A DNA stretch of 64,000 nt from JADZAI01 sp047602465 (GTDB taxonomy: Bacteria > Pseudomonadota > Alphaproteobacteria > Micropepsales > Micropepsaceae). A program made the translations under genes and the position numbers. The stretch covers positions 1,054,001-1,118,000 of the forward strand of contig JASGHF010000001.1 of assembly GCA_047602465.1 (NCBI GenBank), read 5' to 3'. The notes beneath the pieces are model-generated. The model was not told where the DNA came from. It searched no databases and saw nothing but the letters and a program-made list of their open reading frames with translations. Below, in pieces: positions 8,499-17,539 of this stretch (position 1 is its first letter; each line of letters starts with the position of its first letter).

Positions 8499-9332
8499 AT
8501 GACCAGCCAGCTCATGGCGGGAAAACGCGGCCTTATCATGGGCGTCGCGAATGACCGCTCCATCGCCTGGGGCATCGCCAAGGCGCTGCACACTGCCGGG
8601 GCGGAGGTCGCCTTCACCTATCAGGGCGACGCCCTGAAAAAGCGCGTCGATCCGCTGGCCGCCAGCGTGAACTCGCCGGCGGTTCTCGCCTGCGACGTGA
8701 CCGACCCGGCGAGCATCGACGCCTGTTTCGACCACCTCGAGAAACTCTGGGGCGGGATCGACTTCGTCGTCCATGCCATCGCGTTCTCGGACAAGAACCA
8801 GCTGCAGGGCCGCTACGTCGATTCGACGTATGAGAATTTCCAGCTGTCGATGAACGTGTCGTGCTGGTCGTTCACGGCGGTCGCCCAGCGCGCCGAGAAG
8901 ATGATGAACAATGGCGGCGCGCTGATCACGCTGACCTATTACGGCGCCGAGCGCGTGATGCCGCACTACAACATCATGGGCGTCGCGAAGGCCGCGCTGG
9001 AAGCGAGCGTGCGCTATCTCGCCGAAGACTTGGGCAAGAAGGCGATCCGCGTGAACGCGATCTCCGCCGGGCCGATCAAGACGCTGGCCGCCGCCGGCAT
9101 CGGCGATTTCCGCTTCATCCTGAAGTGGAACGAGCTGAACGCCCCGCTGCGCCGGAACGTGACGATCGACGAGGTGGGCAATGCCGGCCTCTATCTCATT
9201 TCCGACATGGGCGCGGCGGTGACGGGCCAGGTGCATTACGTCGACGCAGGCTACAGCGCGATCGGCATGCTGGCGGTCGACAGCGCCGCCGAGAGCGCCG
9301 CGTTGCTGGCGACGATGGACAAGGAGGGGTAG
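8499..9332 (+). CDS. fabI: Enoyl-[acyl-carrier-protein] reductase (NADH)
   Basis: The 277-residue FabI carries out the final reduction in each round of type II fatty-acid elongation. N-terminal GLIMGVANDRSIAWGIA is the FabI-specific cofactor loop. The catalytic pair is Y157 and K164 (Tyr-x6-Lys), with the additional Tyr147 region TLTYYGAE. RVNAISAGPIKTLAA marks the substrate-binding loop. A GACGAGGA ribosome site precedes the ATG. It lies between dnaJ and aroC on the same strand, separated from aroC by a repeat element. Confidence 0.96.
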   Translation: MTSQLMAGKRGLIMGVANDRSIAWGIAKALHTAGAEVAFTYQGDALKKRVDPLAASVNSPAVLACDVTDPASIDACFDHLEKLWGGIDFVVHAIAFSDKNQLQGRYVDSTYENFQLSMNVSCWSFTAVAQRAEKMMNNGGALITLTYYGAERVMPHYNIMGVAKAALEASVRYLAEDLGKKAIRVNAISAGPIKTLAAAGIGDFRFILKWNELNAPLRRNVTIDEVGNAGLYLISDMGAAVTGQVHYVDAGYSAIGMLAVDSAAESAALLATMDKEG

Positions 9333-9380
9333 CCCCCTCCGCCCCTTCGGGGCACCTCCCCCCGTGAATGACGGGGGAGG
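9333..9380. repeat. Dispersed palindromic repeat, copy 1
   Basis: The fabI-aroC gap holds a GC-rich double palindrome: GCCCC-TTC-GGGGC (9341-9353), then CCTCCCCCCGT (9355-9365) facing ACGGGGGAGG (9371-9380). Its first 21 bases (9333-9353) recur exactly at 59793-59813, and the following bases recur with few changes. It may fold as RNA and attenuate aroC, but no T-run follows. It resembles the small intergenic repeats common in alphaproteobacteria. Confidence 0.75.
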
Positions 9381-9398
9381 ACAAGGAATTCGGAGCCT

Positions 9399-10511
9399 AT
9401 GTCGCACAACACATTCGGCCATCTGTTCAGGATGACGACCTGGGGCGAGAGCCACGGGCCGGCGCTGGGCTGTGTGGTGGACGGGTGCCCGCCGGGGATC
9501 GCGCTGACCGAGGCCGACATCCAGCCCTGGATGGACAAGCGCAAGCCCGGCACTTCGAAATTCGTGACGCAGCGGCGCGAGAGCGACACGGTGAAAATCC
9601 TGTCGGGCACATTCGCGGATGAGCGGATGGCGGGGCCGGTGACCACCGGTACGCCGATCAGCCTGTTGATCGAGAACGAGGACCAACGGTCGAAAGACTA
9701 TAACGAGATCCGCGATCTCTATCGGCCCGGCCACGCGGACTTTTCCTATCAGGCGAAATACGGCGTGCGCGACTATCGCGGCGGCGGGCGGCAGAGCGCG
9801 CGCGAGACGGCGGCGCGGGTGGCGGCCGGCGCGGTGGCGCGCAAGGTGATCGCCCATGTTCTGGGGCCGCAGGTGACGATCCGCGCGGCGCTGGTGCAGA
9901 TCGGCGCGGACAGGATCGACCGCGCGACGTGGAACTGGGGCGAGACGGAGAAGAACCCGTTCTGGTCGCCCGATGCGGCCGCGGCGCGGCGCTGGGAAAG
10001 CTATCTGGACGATGTGCGCAAGGCCGGATCGAGCGTCGGCGCGGTGATCGAGGTGGTCGCCGAGGGCGTGCCGGCGGGCCTGGGCGCCCCGATCTACGGC
10101 AAGCTGGACCAGGATATCGCCAGCGCCTTCATGAGCATCAACGCGGTGAAGGCCGTGGAGATCGGCGACGGGTTCGCGACCGCCGCGCTGACCGGCGCGG
10201 CGAATGCCGACGAGATGCGTATGGGGAATGACGGCAAGCCGATATTCCTTTCCAACCATGCCGGCGGCATCCAGGGCGGCATTTCGACCGGACAGCCCAT
10301 CGTCGCGCGCTTCGCCTGCAAGCCGACCTCGTCGATCCTGACCGCGCGCGACACGGTGACGACGGACGGCCACGAGGCGAGCATCGTGACCAAGGGCCGG
10401 CACGACCCCTGCGTCGGCATTCGCGCCGCCCCGGTGGGCGAGGCGATGATGGCGCTGGTGCTGGCCGATCATGCGCTGAGGCACCGGGCGCAATGCGGCG
10501 CGACGGCCTAG
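9399..10511 (+). CDS. aroC: Chorismate synthase
   Basis: The 370-residue FMN-dependent enzyme forms chorismate from EPSP, the last common step of the shikimate pathway. The N-terminal FRMTTWGESHGPALG signature, the R-P-GHADF-Y-KYG block with RGGGRQSARET, and the SNHAGGIQGGISTG flavin/substrate loop are all present. Length matches the family. The next gene overlaps its last 19 nt. Confidence 0.96.
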   Translation: MSHNTFGHLFRMTTWGESHGPALGCVVDGCPPGIALTEADIQPWMDKRKPGTSKFVTQRRESDTVKILSGTFADERMAGPVTTGTPISLLIENEDQRSKDYNEIRDLYRPGHADFSYQAKYGVRDYRGGGRQSARETAARVAAGAVARKVIAHVLGPQVTIRAALVQIGADRIDRATWNWGETEKNPFWSPDAAAARRWESYLDDVRKAGSSVGAVIEVVAEGVPAGLGAPIYGKLDQDIASAFMSINAVKAVEIGDGFATAALTGAANADEMRMGNDGKPIFLSNHAGGIQGGISTGQPIVARFACKPTSSILTARDTVTTDGHEASIVTKGRHDPCVGIRAAPVGEAMMALVLADHALRHRAQCGATA

Positions 10512-11197
10512 TCTCGGTCGTCCGGCCGGGCGACACGCCGATCTTTCCCAGACTGACCGGAGCGGCGCGGCGGCGCGCGATGCTGCATATGCTGTTCGCG
10601 GACCATGGCGTCTTCCGCACGTTCTTCAACACGCGCTCGAAGATCAGCGACGAGATGTGGCGCTCGTCGCAGCCGCTGCCCTATCAGATCAACGGGGCGG
10701 CGAAGCTGGGCATCAAGACCATCGTCAATCTGCGCGGCGACGGGGATAACTCCTTCTACCGCTTCGAGGAGGAGTTCTGTCAGCGCGCCGGCATCACGCT
10801 GGTGAACTTCATCATCAATTCGCGCGAGGCGCCGATCCGCGAGACGGTGCTGGCGGCGAAGGAATTGTTCGCGGGGATCGAATATCCGGCGCTGATGCAC
10901 TGCAAATCGGGCGCGGACCGGGCGGGGCTGATGTCGGCGCTGTATCTGCACTTCCGCAAAGGGCTGCCTGTCGCGGAGGCCAAGCGGCAGCTCTCGCTGC
11001 GCTATGGCCATGTCCGCCAAGCCAAGACCGGCATTCTGGATTTCTTCCTGCAGTCCTATCTCGACTTCAACGCCAGGACGCCGATGGCGTTCGAGGACTG
11101 GGTGCGCGATGTCTATGACCGCGAGGCGGTGACCAAGGCGTTCCGTGAAAGCTGGTGGGCCGGGATCATCACCGACAAGATCCTGCGGCGGGAGTAG
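10493..11197 (+). CDS. Dual-specificity/tyrosine phosphatase-like protein
   Basis: The protein has up to 234 residues from an ATG at 10493 that overlaps the aroC end by 19 nt; internal ATGs at 10580 and 10589 are alternatives. The P-loop HCKSGADRAG (136-145) fits the C-x5-R signature of cysteine phosphatases, and the WRSSQPLPYQI segment before it resembles bacterial DSP-like (CpsB-unrelated) proteins. Such proteins are often near shikimate or cell-envelope genes in alphaproteobacteria, but the substrate is unknown. The gene converges with the RNA methyltransferase gene with an 18-nt gap. Confidence 0.85.
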   Translation: MRRDGLVSVVRPGDTPIFPRLTGAARRRAMLHMLFADHGVFRTFFNTRSKISDEMWRSSQPLPYQINGAAKLGIKTIVNLRGDGDNSFYRFEEEFCQRAGITLVNFIINSREAPIRETVLAAKELFAGIEYPALMHCKSGADRAGLMSALYLHFRKGLPVAEAKRQLSLRYGHVRQAKTGILDFFLQSYLDFNARTPMAFEDWVRDVYDREAVTKAFRESWWAGIITDKILRRE

Positions 11198-11215
11198 CCG
11201 CGCGCGCGTCCGACT

Positions 11216-12415
11216 TCAGCGGACGAATTCGGCGGCCAGTTCGACGTGGGGCGAATAGAGGAACTGGTCGACGGGGGTGACCCTGGCCAGCTTGTAGCCG
11301 CCGTCGATGAGCGTGCGGGCGTCACGCGCAAAGGTGGCCGGGTTGCAGGAGACGGCGACGATTCGCGGCACTGATGAGCGCGCGAGTTCGGCGCTCTGCG
11401 CCGCTGCGCCGTCGAACGCGGGGTCGAAGACGACGGCGTCGAAGGGTTCGAGTTCGATGGCGGCGAGCGGGCGGCGGAAGAGATCGCGGCGTTCGGCGGT
11501 GACGGGCTTGAGGCCCGGAATGGCGGCGGTCTTGCGAAGCGAGGCGACGGCGTCGGCATCGCTGTCGGCGGCATAGACCTGCGCCCGGGCGGCGAGGCGC
11601 ACGGCGAAGGGGCCGATGCCGCAGAAGAGATCGGCGACTTTCCGCGCGCGTTTGACGCCATCGAGCACGAGATTGGCGAGCACTTCCTCACCTCTCGCCG
11701 TCGCTTGCAGGAACGCGCCGGGGGGCAGAACCGCCGATGCGACCGCGCCCATGCCGATGCGCGGCGCGCGGTAGAGGGCGATGGGTTCGCGTTCGGCGGT
11801 GAGGCGCGCAAGGCCATGCTCGCGCGCAATGGCGGCGAGGCGGGCGTTGAGACGCGCGTTGCCGTGGAGCGGACCTTTGATGTCGGCGTCCATGCCGGAC
11901 TCAGTCGCCGTGACGAGCAGGCTGAGCCACTTGTCCGGCATCTCGGCGGCGAGGGCGCGGGCGAAGGCGAGCGCCCCGGCGAGGCCCGGGCTGAGGATGG
12001 GGCACATCTCCGCCGCCATCACCTCGTGCGAGCCGCGACGGTGATAGCCGGCGACGCCGTGCTTCAATGCGAGCGTGACGCGGCGGCGGCCCTCGCCATG
12101 GGCGTCGATGAGCGGTGCGACCTCGTGGTCGATGCCGGCGGTTTGGAGCGCGCGGACGACGTTGCCGTGCTTCCAGGTGCGATAGGCATCGTGCGCGATA
12201 TGCTGGGTCGCGCAGGCGCCGCAGACGCCGAAATGGATGCAGGACGGAGCCGCGCGTTCGGGCGAGGGTTCGACGACCTTGACGAGCGTGGCGCGTTTGC
12301 CCTCGCCTTCGATCTCAACGCGGTCGCCGGGGGCGGCATAGGGCACGAAGATGCCGTCTTCCGTCACGCCGTCGCCGCCGGGGGCGAGCGCGACGATCCG
12401 CGCCGTGGCGGTCAG
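11216..12415 (-). CDS. RlmD/TrmA-type RNA (uracil-5-)-methyltransferase, probable CTG start
   Basis: This class I SAM-dependent m5U methyltransferase has an N-terminal TRAM domain, an Fe-S cysteine set (CIHFGVCGAC plus MCP), the SAM motif VADLFCGIGPFAVRLA, and the catalytic SCNPATFARDA segment near the C-terminus. The first ATG/GTG/TTG start is a GTG at 12367. However, the frame upstream encodes LTATARIVALAPGGDG, which completes the first TRAM strand. No ATG, GTG or TTG exists there; a CTG at 12415 overlaps the tlyA stop as CTGA and has GGAG 8 nt upstream. I therefore start it at 12415 (399 aa). The shorter 383-residue reading remains possible. Confidence 0.8.
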   Translation of the reverse strand: MTATARIVALAPGGDGVTEDGIFVPYAAPGDRVEIEGEGKRATLVKVVEPSPERAAPSCIHFGVCGACATQHIAHDAYRTWKHGNVVRALQTAGIDHEVAPLIDAHGEGRRRVTLALKHGVAGYHRRGSHEVMAAEMCPILSPGLAGALAFARALAAEMPDKWLSLLVTATESGMDADIKGPLHGNARLNARLAAIAREHGLARLTAEREPIALYRAPRIGMGAVASAVLPPGAFLQATARGEEVLANLVLDGVKRARKVADLFCGIGPFAVRLAARAQVYAADSDADAVASLRKTAAIPGLKPVTAERRDLFRRPLAAIELEPFDAVVFDPAFDGAAAQSAELARSSVPRIVAVSCNPATFARDARTLIDGGYKLARVTPVDQFLYSPHVELAAEFVR

Positions 12416-13221
12416 CGGTTCTTCTCCGCCGCGAGCAGGAATTCGACATTGCCGTCGCCGCCGGTGACGGGGCTGGTGGTGGTGCCCTTCACGGTCCAGC
12501 CGGCGGCGCCGAGCCAGATGCCGATGCGGGCGACGACCTCGCGCTGGGTGAGCGTATCGCGCACCACGCCCTTGCCGACATTGCCCCGCCCGGCCTCGAA
12601 TTGCGGTTTCACCAGCGCGACGAGCTTCGCGCCCGGCGCCGCGAGGCTGAGCGCACGCGGCAGCGCGAGCTGGAGCGAGATGAAGCTGACATCGGCGACG
12701 ATGAGGTCAGGCTGCTCGACGATTTCGGTGCGCGTGAGGTTGCGGGCGTCGGTCTTCTCGAAGGAGACGACGCGCGGGTCTTTCTTCACCTCGGCGTGGA
12801 GCTGGTCTTTCCCCACATCGACGGCGAAGACCTTTTTCGCGCCGCGCTGGAGCAGCACCTGGGTGAAGCCGCCGGTGGAGGCGCCGATGTCGAGGCAGAC
12901 GAGGCCGGCAGGGTCGATGGCGAAGTGGTCGAGCGCGTGGACGAGTTTCAGCGCGCCGCGCGAGACGTAAGGATTGGCGCGGGCCTTGAGCGTGAGCTTG
13001 ACGGTCGCGTCCAGCATGTCGCTGGCGCTTTCGACCTTGCGGTCGCCGGAGAAGAGATTGCCGGCGCGGATTTCCGACTGGGCGCGGTTGCGGCTGCGGA
13101 AGAGGCCCTGCTCCACCGCCAGCAGATCGGCGCGCATCTTCGAGCCGGCAGGCGGACCCGACGGCGCGGCAGGTTTGGCGGTGAGTGTGAGTTTCGGCCT
13201 TACGCCCGGTTGCTCGCCCAT
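12412..13221 (-). CDS. tlyA: TlyA family rRNA 2'-O-methyltransferase / hemolysin A
   Basis: The 269-residue protein has an S4 RNA-binding domain (about 29-90) followed by an FtsJ-like SAM methyltransferase domain with CLDIGASTGGFTQVLL, VDVGKDQL and VALVKPQFE. Mycobacterial TlyA methylates ribose of 16S and 23S rRNA; the role in alphaproteobacteria is inferred. The ATG at 13221 lies inside the end of dxs (22-nt overlap) with GAGG 4 nt upstream. The second ATG at 13137 would start exactly at the S4 domain and is an alternative. Confidence 0.88.
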   Translation of the reverse strand: MGEQPGVRPKLTLTAKPAAPSGPPAGSKMRADLLAVEQGLFRSRNRAQSEIRAGNLFSGDRKVESASDMLDATVKLTLKARANPYVSRGALKLVHALDHFAIDPAGLVCLDIGASTGGFTQVLLQRGAKKVFAVDVGKDQLHAEVKKDPRVVSFEKTDARNLTRTEIVEQPDLIVADVSFISLQLALPRALSLAAPGAKLVALVKPQFEAGRGNVGKGVVRDTLTQREVVARIGIWLGAAGWTVKGTTTSPVTGGDGNVEFLLAAEKNR

Positions 13222-15143
13222 TGGGCCTCGCGTCCCAACGCCTGCATGACGGCGGCGACGACGTGCGGCGCGTTCAGCCCCGCTTCCTCATACTGCCGCT
13301 GCGGCGTGTCGTGATCGATATAGATGTCAGGCAAAGCCAGCGTCCGCAGCTTCACGCCGCGGTCGAGAAGGCCGGCATTCGCGGCGAACTGAAGCACATG
13401 CGCGCCGAAGCCGCCCATGGCGCCCTCCTCCACCGTCACGACGACTTCGTGCGTGGTGAGGAGGCGGCGGATGAGATCCTCATCCAGCGGCTTGGCGAAG
13501 CGGGCATCGGCGACGGTGGCGTTCAATCCCATGGCGGCAAGCTGATCCCCTGCACGCAGCGCCTCGGCGAGGCGCGTACCGTAGGAGAGGATTGCGACGG
13601 TTTCGCCTTCGCGGACGATCCGGCCCTTGCCGATCTCCAGCGGCGCGCCATGCTCGGGCATATCGACGCCGACGCCTTCGCCGCGCGGATAGCGGAGCGC
13701 AATCGGGCCGTCGTTATAGGCGGCCTGGGTGGCGACCATATGCTTCAACTCCGCCTCGTCGGCGGCGGCCATCACGACGAAGCCGGGCAGCGTCGCGAGA
13801 TAGGCGACGTCATAGGCGCCGGCATGGGTGGCGCCGTCGGCGCCGACGAGGCCGGCGCGATCGAGCGCGAAGCGCACAGGCAGGCCCTGAATGGCGACGT
13901 CGTGCACGACCTGGTCGTAGGCGCGCTGCAGGAAGGTGGAATAGATCGCGACGAACGGCTTGTAGCCTTCGGTCGCCATGCCTGCGGCGAAGGTGACGGC
14001 GTGCTGCTCGGCGATGCCGACATCGAAACAGCGGTCGGGATAGGCCTTCTGGAAATGATCGAGGCCGGTGCCGGAGGGCATGGCGGCGGTGATCGCGACG
14101 ATTTTCGGATCGCGCGACGCTTCATCCATCAGCGCGTCGGCGAAGACACGGGTGTATTGCGGCGCGTTGCTGGCGGCCTTGGCCTGGACGCCGGTGATGA
14201 CGTCGAACTTGGAGACGCCGTGATATTTGTCTGCGCTGTTCTCGGCCGGCGCGTAGCCCTTGCCCTTTTTGGTGACGACGTGAACCAGCACCGGACCGTC
14301 GAGATAGGAATCGCGGACATTGGTGAGGACCGGGATCAGGTGATCGAGGTTGTGACCGTCGATCGGGCCGACATAGTAGAAGCCCAGTTCCTCGAACAGC
14401 GTGCCGCCCGTCCACAGGCCGCGCGTGTATTCCTCGGCGCGCTTGGCCTTGTCGAAGAAGAAGCGCGGCAAAGCGCGGGCGAGCTGTTTGCCGAATTCGC
14501 GGAAGCCCAGATAGGTGCCCGACGAGATGAGGCGCGCGAGATAGGCGCTCATCGCCCCGACCGGCGGGGCGATCGACATGTCGTTGTCGTTGAGGATGAC
14601 GATCATGCGCGAATGCATGGCGCCGGCATTGTTCATCGCCTCGTAGGCCATGCCGGCCGACATCGCGCCGTCGCCGATGACGGCGATGACGTCGCGCTTC
14701 ACTTTCGCGAGGTCGCTCGCCACCGCCATGCCGAGACCGGCCGAGATGGAGGTGGAGGAATGCGCGGCGCCGAAGGGGTCGTATTCGCTCTCGCTGCGCT
14801 TGGTGAAGCCTGAGAGGCCGCCGCCCTGGCGGAGCGTGCGGATACGGTCGCGACGGCCGGTGAGGATCTTGTGCGGGTAGGCCTGGTGGCCGACATCCCA
14901 GATCAGGCGGTCGTGCGGCGTGTTGAAGAGGTGGTGGATCGCGACGGTGAGCTCCACCACGCCAAGGCCGGCGCCGAGATGGCCGCCGGTGACGGAGACC
15001 GCGTCGATGGTTTCCTGACGTAGTTCGTCCGCCAGCTGTTTCAGCTGGCCGCGCGTCAGCTCCTTCATGTCGGCCGGGCTGTGGACGCGGTCGAGCAGCG
15101 GGGTCTTGAAGGGCGTGGCGGATGGGTCGGCGGGCACGGTCAT
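13200..15143 (-). CDS. dxs: 1-deoxy-D-xylulose-5-phosphate synthase
   Basis: The 647-residue thiamine-diphosphate enzyme condenses pyruvate and glyceraldehyde 3-phosphate in the first step of the MEP isoprenoid pathway. The GHQAYPHKILTGRRD block, the ThDP motif GDGAMSAGMAYEAMNNAG, the GIAEQHAVTFAAGMA segment and the transketolase C-terminal domain are intact, and length is typical. It overlaps tlyA and follows the ispA-oxidase genes after a 135-nt gap, which could hold its own promoter. Confidence 0.97.
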   Translation of the reverse strand: MTVPADPSATPFKTPLLDRVHSPADMKELTRGQLKQLADELRQETIDAVSVTGGHLGAGLGVVELTVAIHHLFNTPHDRLIWDVGHQAYPHKILTGRRDRIRTLRQGGGLSGFTKRSESEYDPFGAAHSSTSISAGLGMAVASDLAKVKRDVIAVIGDGAMSAGMAYEAMNNAGAMHSRMIVILNDNDMSIAPPVGAMSAYLARLISSGTYLGFREFGKQLARALPRFFFDKAKRAEEYTRGLWTGGTLFEELGFYYVGPIDGHNLDHLIPVLTNVRDSYLDGPVLVHVVTKKGKGYAPAENSADKYHGVSKFDVITGVQAKAASNAPQYTRVFADALMDEASRDPKIVAITAAMPSGTGLDHFQKAYPDRCFDVGIAEQHAVTFAAGMATEGYKPFVAIYSTFLQRAYDQVVHDVAIQGLPVRFALDRAGLVGADGATHAGAYDVAYLATLPGFVVMAAADEAELKHMVATQAAYNDGPIALRYPRGEGVGVDMPEHGAPLEIGKGRIVREGETVAILSYGTRLAEALRAGDQLAAMGLNATVADARFAKPLDEDLIRRLLTTHEVVVTVEEGAMGGFGAHVLQFAANAGLLDRGVKLRTLALPDIYIDHDTPQRQYEEAGLNAPHVVAAVMQALGREAQWASNRA

Positions 15144-15278
15144 GATTGGTCTTGGGCGCGCCGGGTCTGGACCGGCGCACGATGCGTATTATCGCACCTG
15201 CGAAGGGGGCGCGTCGAGGCTTGTCACAGCCCTGTCAAAGATCGTCCGGCCACCGATTCGGGCGGAAAACGGCGCAAT

Positions 15279-16406
15279 TCAGGTGATGCCGAAGCGCGCG
15301 AGACCGAGCCGGGCGATATCGTGGCGCGTCGAACCTGCGGTTGCGAGGTCGGCGAGGATTTCGCCGATGACGCTGGCGAACTTGAAGCCGTGGCCGGAAC
15401 AGGGCGAGGCGACGACGATCCGGGGGTCGCGCGGATGGGTATCGAGGATGAAATCCTCGTCCGGCGTGCGGGTGTAGATGCAGGTTTTCATCGCGTTCAG
15501 CGAGCCAGGCGCATCCGGCATGAAGCGTTCGAGAAAGCGATGCGTCGGCGCTTCGTCGTTGGACGTGGGGGCGTGGCGGGGGTCGCTGGCGTGGGCGATG
15601 TCAGGGCCGACGCGGTGCGAGGCGCATTTGAAGCCGGAGCCGGCGAAGTCCGGAAAGCCGTAAACGGCGTCGTCCTCGCTTTCGACGATGAAGACAGGAA
15701 GCCTGCCCGGCGCGAAGGGCGTGGGATCGCGGGGGCGATACCAGCAGAGCGTCTGCTGAGTGAGGCGGAGATGGGGCCTCAGTTCCGGCACGAGATCGGC
15801 GATCCAGGGACCGGCGGCGACGATCACCCTGCCCGCCTCGATTACGCGGTCGCCGAGATCGACGGCGATGTGTCCGGCGCGGGGCGTGATGGCGCGGACG
15901 GCGGTGGTGAGCGTTTCTGCGCCCGCAGCTTCAGCCAGGCGGAGATGCGCCGCGATGGCGCGTTCCGGTTTCAGATAGCCGCCGTTCTTCTGGAAGACAC
16001 CGCGATAGTCGCGCGGGAGATCGAAGGCAGGAAAGCGCGCGGAGATTTCGGCGCCGTCCATTTCGGTGTGGTCGATGCCGTGAAGACGGCAGGCCTCAAG
16101 CGAACCGGCGACGAGCGCGCTGCCGGGCGGACCCGCCTCGACGATGCCGGTGATGGTGAGAAGGTCTTCACCGCTGAGGCATTCCAGCGCGCGCCAGTTT
16201 TCATAGGCGCGACGCAGAAGCGGGACGTAGGACGGATGCTCGAAATAGGCGAGACGGATGATGCGGGATTCGCCGTGCGAAGATCCGTGATCGTGCGGCG
16301 GCGCATATCGGTCGATGCCGATGACGGCCGCACCGCGCCTTGCGAGGTGATAGAGCGCCGCAGATCCCATCGCGCCGAGGCCGATGACGGCGACGTCGAT
16401 GCTCAT
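15279..16406 (-). CDS. FAD-dependent sarcosine/N-methyltryptophan oxidase-like protein
   Basis: The start at 16406 gives 375 aa and overlaps the ispA stop as ATGA. Longer frames are antisense-like. The N-terminal dinucleotide motif is VIGLGAMGSAALYHLARRGA. The MSOX/SolA marks are SSHGESRIIR, and CIYTRTPDEDFILD with C309 placed like the covalent FAD cysteine of monomeric sarcosine oxidase. It should oxidise a secondary N-methyl amino acid to imine with H2O2 production; the substrate is unknown. It is unexpected between ispA and dxs, which are usually adjacent. Confidence 0.85.
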   Translation of the reverse strand: MSIDVAVIGLGAMGSAALYHLARRGAAVIGIDRYAPPHDHGSSHGESRIIRLAYFEHPSYVPLLRRAYENWRALECLSGEDLLTITGIVEAGPPGSALVAGSLEACRLHGIDHTEMDGAEISARFPAFDLPRDYRGVFQKNGGYLKPERAIAAHLRLAEAAGAETLTTAVRAITPRAGHIAVDLGDRVIEAGRVIVAAGPWIADLVPELRPHLRLTQQTLCWYRPRDPTPFAPGRLPVFIVESEDDAVYGFPDFAGSGFKCASHRVGPDIAHASDPRHAPTSNDEAPTHRFLERFMPDAPGSLNAMKTCIYTRTPDEDFILDTHPRDPRIVVASPCSGHGFKFASVIGEILADLATAGSTRHDIARLGLARFGIT

Positions 16407-17290
16407 GCCCTGCGCTGGACGATGAGGCTGGTGAGGGCGCGGAGATGGTCGGCGCGCGCATCGAACGATTCCAGATGCGCGACGGCCTGTCCGGCGAGGA
16501 TATTCGCCTGGGCGCGGGCGCGATCGATGCCAAGCACGCCGACGAAATTGGCTTTCCCGAGCGCCGCGTCCTTGCCCGACGCCTTGCCCATGGCGGCGGC
16601 GTCGCCTTCGGCATCGAGAACATCGTCGGCGATCTGGAAGGCAAGGCCGATATCCTGGCCGTAGCCGATGAGCGCCTGGCGCTGGGGCGGCGTGGCGCGG
16701 CCGAGGATCGCGCCGGCCTCGCACGCGAAAACGATGAGCGCGCCGGTCTTCAGGCGCTGAAGCCGCGTGATGGTGTCGAGGCTGACTTCGCGGTTCTCGC
16801 TTTCGATATCGATCATCTGGCCGCCGACCATGCCGGCGTGACCGGCCGAAACGGCGAGGCGGTGAACGAGATCGGCGCGGACGAACGGATCGGCATGGAT
16901 TTCCACGGCCGACAGAAGCTGGAAGGCGAGGGCCTGAAGCGCATCGCCCGCCAGGACCGCAGCGGCTTCATCGTATTCGCGGTGCAGGGTCGGCTTGCCG
17001 CGGCGCAGATCGTCGTCGTCCATGCAGGGCAGATCGTCATGCACGAGCGAATAGGCGTGCAGGCATTCGATCGCCGATGCGGCGCGCAGCAGCGCGGTGC
17101 GGTCGACGCCAAACAGGGCGCCGGTCTGGAGCGTCATGAAGGCGCGGATACGTTTGCCGCCGCCGAGCGTCGCGTAGCGCATCGCGTCGATAAGGCGGGA
17201 TTCGGGGCCGCTGACCTGAGGCAGATAGGTGTCGAGCGCTTCTTCCATGAGCGCCTGGGTCTCGGCGAGCGCAGCGTCGATGGCGCTCAT
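16403..17290 (-). CDS. ispA: Geranyl/farnesyl diphosphate synthase
   Basis: The 295-residue prenyl transferase elongates DMAPP with IPP to farnesyl diphosphate. The first aspartate-rich motif is DDLPCMDDD (85-93), with the two-residue Cys-containing insert typical of bacterial FPP synthases. The second is DDVLD (222-226), and GGKRIR (44-49) is present. It lies 3 nt after xseB and is translationally coupled to the following oxidase. Confidence 0.95.
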   Translation of the reverse strand: MSAIDAALAETQALMEEALDTYLPQVSGPESRLIDAMRYATLGGGKRIRAFMTLQTGALFGVDRTALLRAASAIECLHAYSLVHDDLPCMDDDDLRRGKPTLHREYDEAAAVLAGDALQALAFQLLSAVEIHADPFVRADLVHRLAVSAGHAGMVGGQMIDIESENREVSLDTITRLQRLKTGALIVFACEAGAILGRATPPQRQALIGYGQDIGLAFQIADDVLDAEGDAAAMGKASGKDAALGKANFVGVLGIDRARAQANILAGQAVAHLESFDARADHLRALTSLIVQRRA

Positions 17291-17293
17291 GGA

Positions 17294-17536
17294 CTAACCC
17301 GCGTCGAGCTTTTCGACGCCCGTGGGCGCCCCGCCCGCCCCCAGCACGATCTTTTCGATGCGCGTCTCGGCGTCCTTCAGCTTGGATTCGCAATGCGCCT
17401 TGAGCGCCGCGCCGCGTTCGTAGATGGCGATGGATTCCTCCAGCTCCACACGGCCGCTTTCGAGACGGCCGACGATGTCTTCAAGCTGCTTGAGCGCTTC
17501 CTCAAAGGAGAGCTTTTCGAGTTCAGACTTCGCCAT
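17294..17536 (-). CDS. xseB: Exodeoxyribonuclease VII small subunit
   Basis: The 80-residue protein has the XseB core SFEEALKQLEDIVGRLESG followed by ELEESIAIYERGAAL, a helical hairpin that binds XseA. Its position immediately before ispA is the canonical bacterial arrangement. It lies 3 nt after the upstream deacetylase gene. Confidence 0.95.
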   Translation of the reverse strand: MAKSELEKLSFEEALKQLEDIVGRLESGRVELEESIAIYERGAALKAHCESKLKDAETRIEKIVLGAGGAPTGVEKLDAG

Positions 17537-17539
17537 AGG

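Noticed and set aside
7311..10493. A 1060-codon open frame on the minus strand over dnaJ, fabI and aroC
   Set aside because: Lies antisense to three well-supported genes and encodes Arg/His/Ala-rich sequence without any domain; a typical shadow of GC-rich codon bias.
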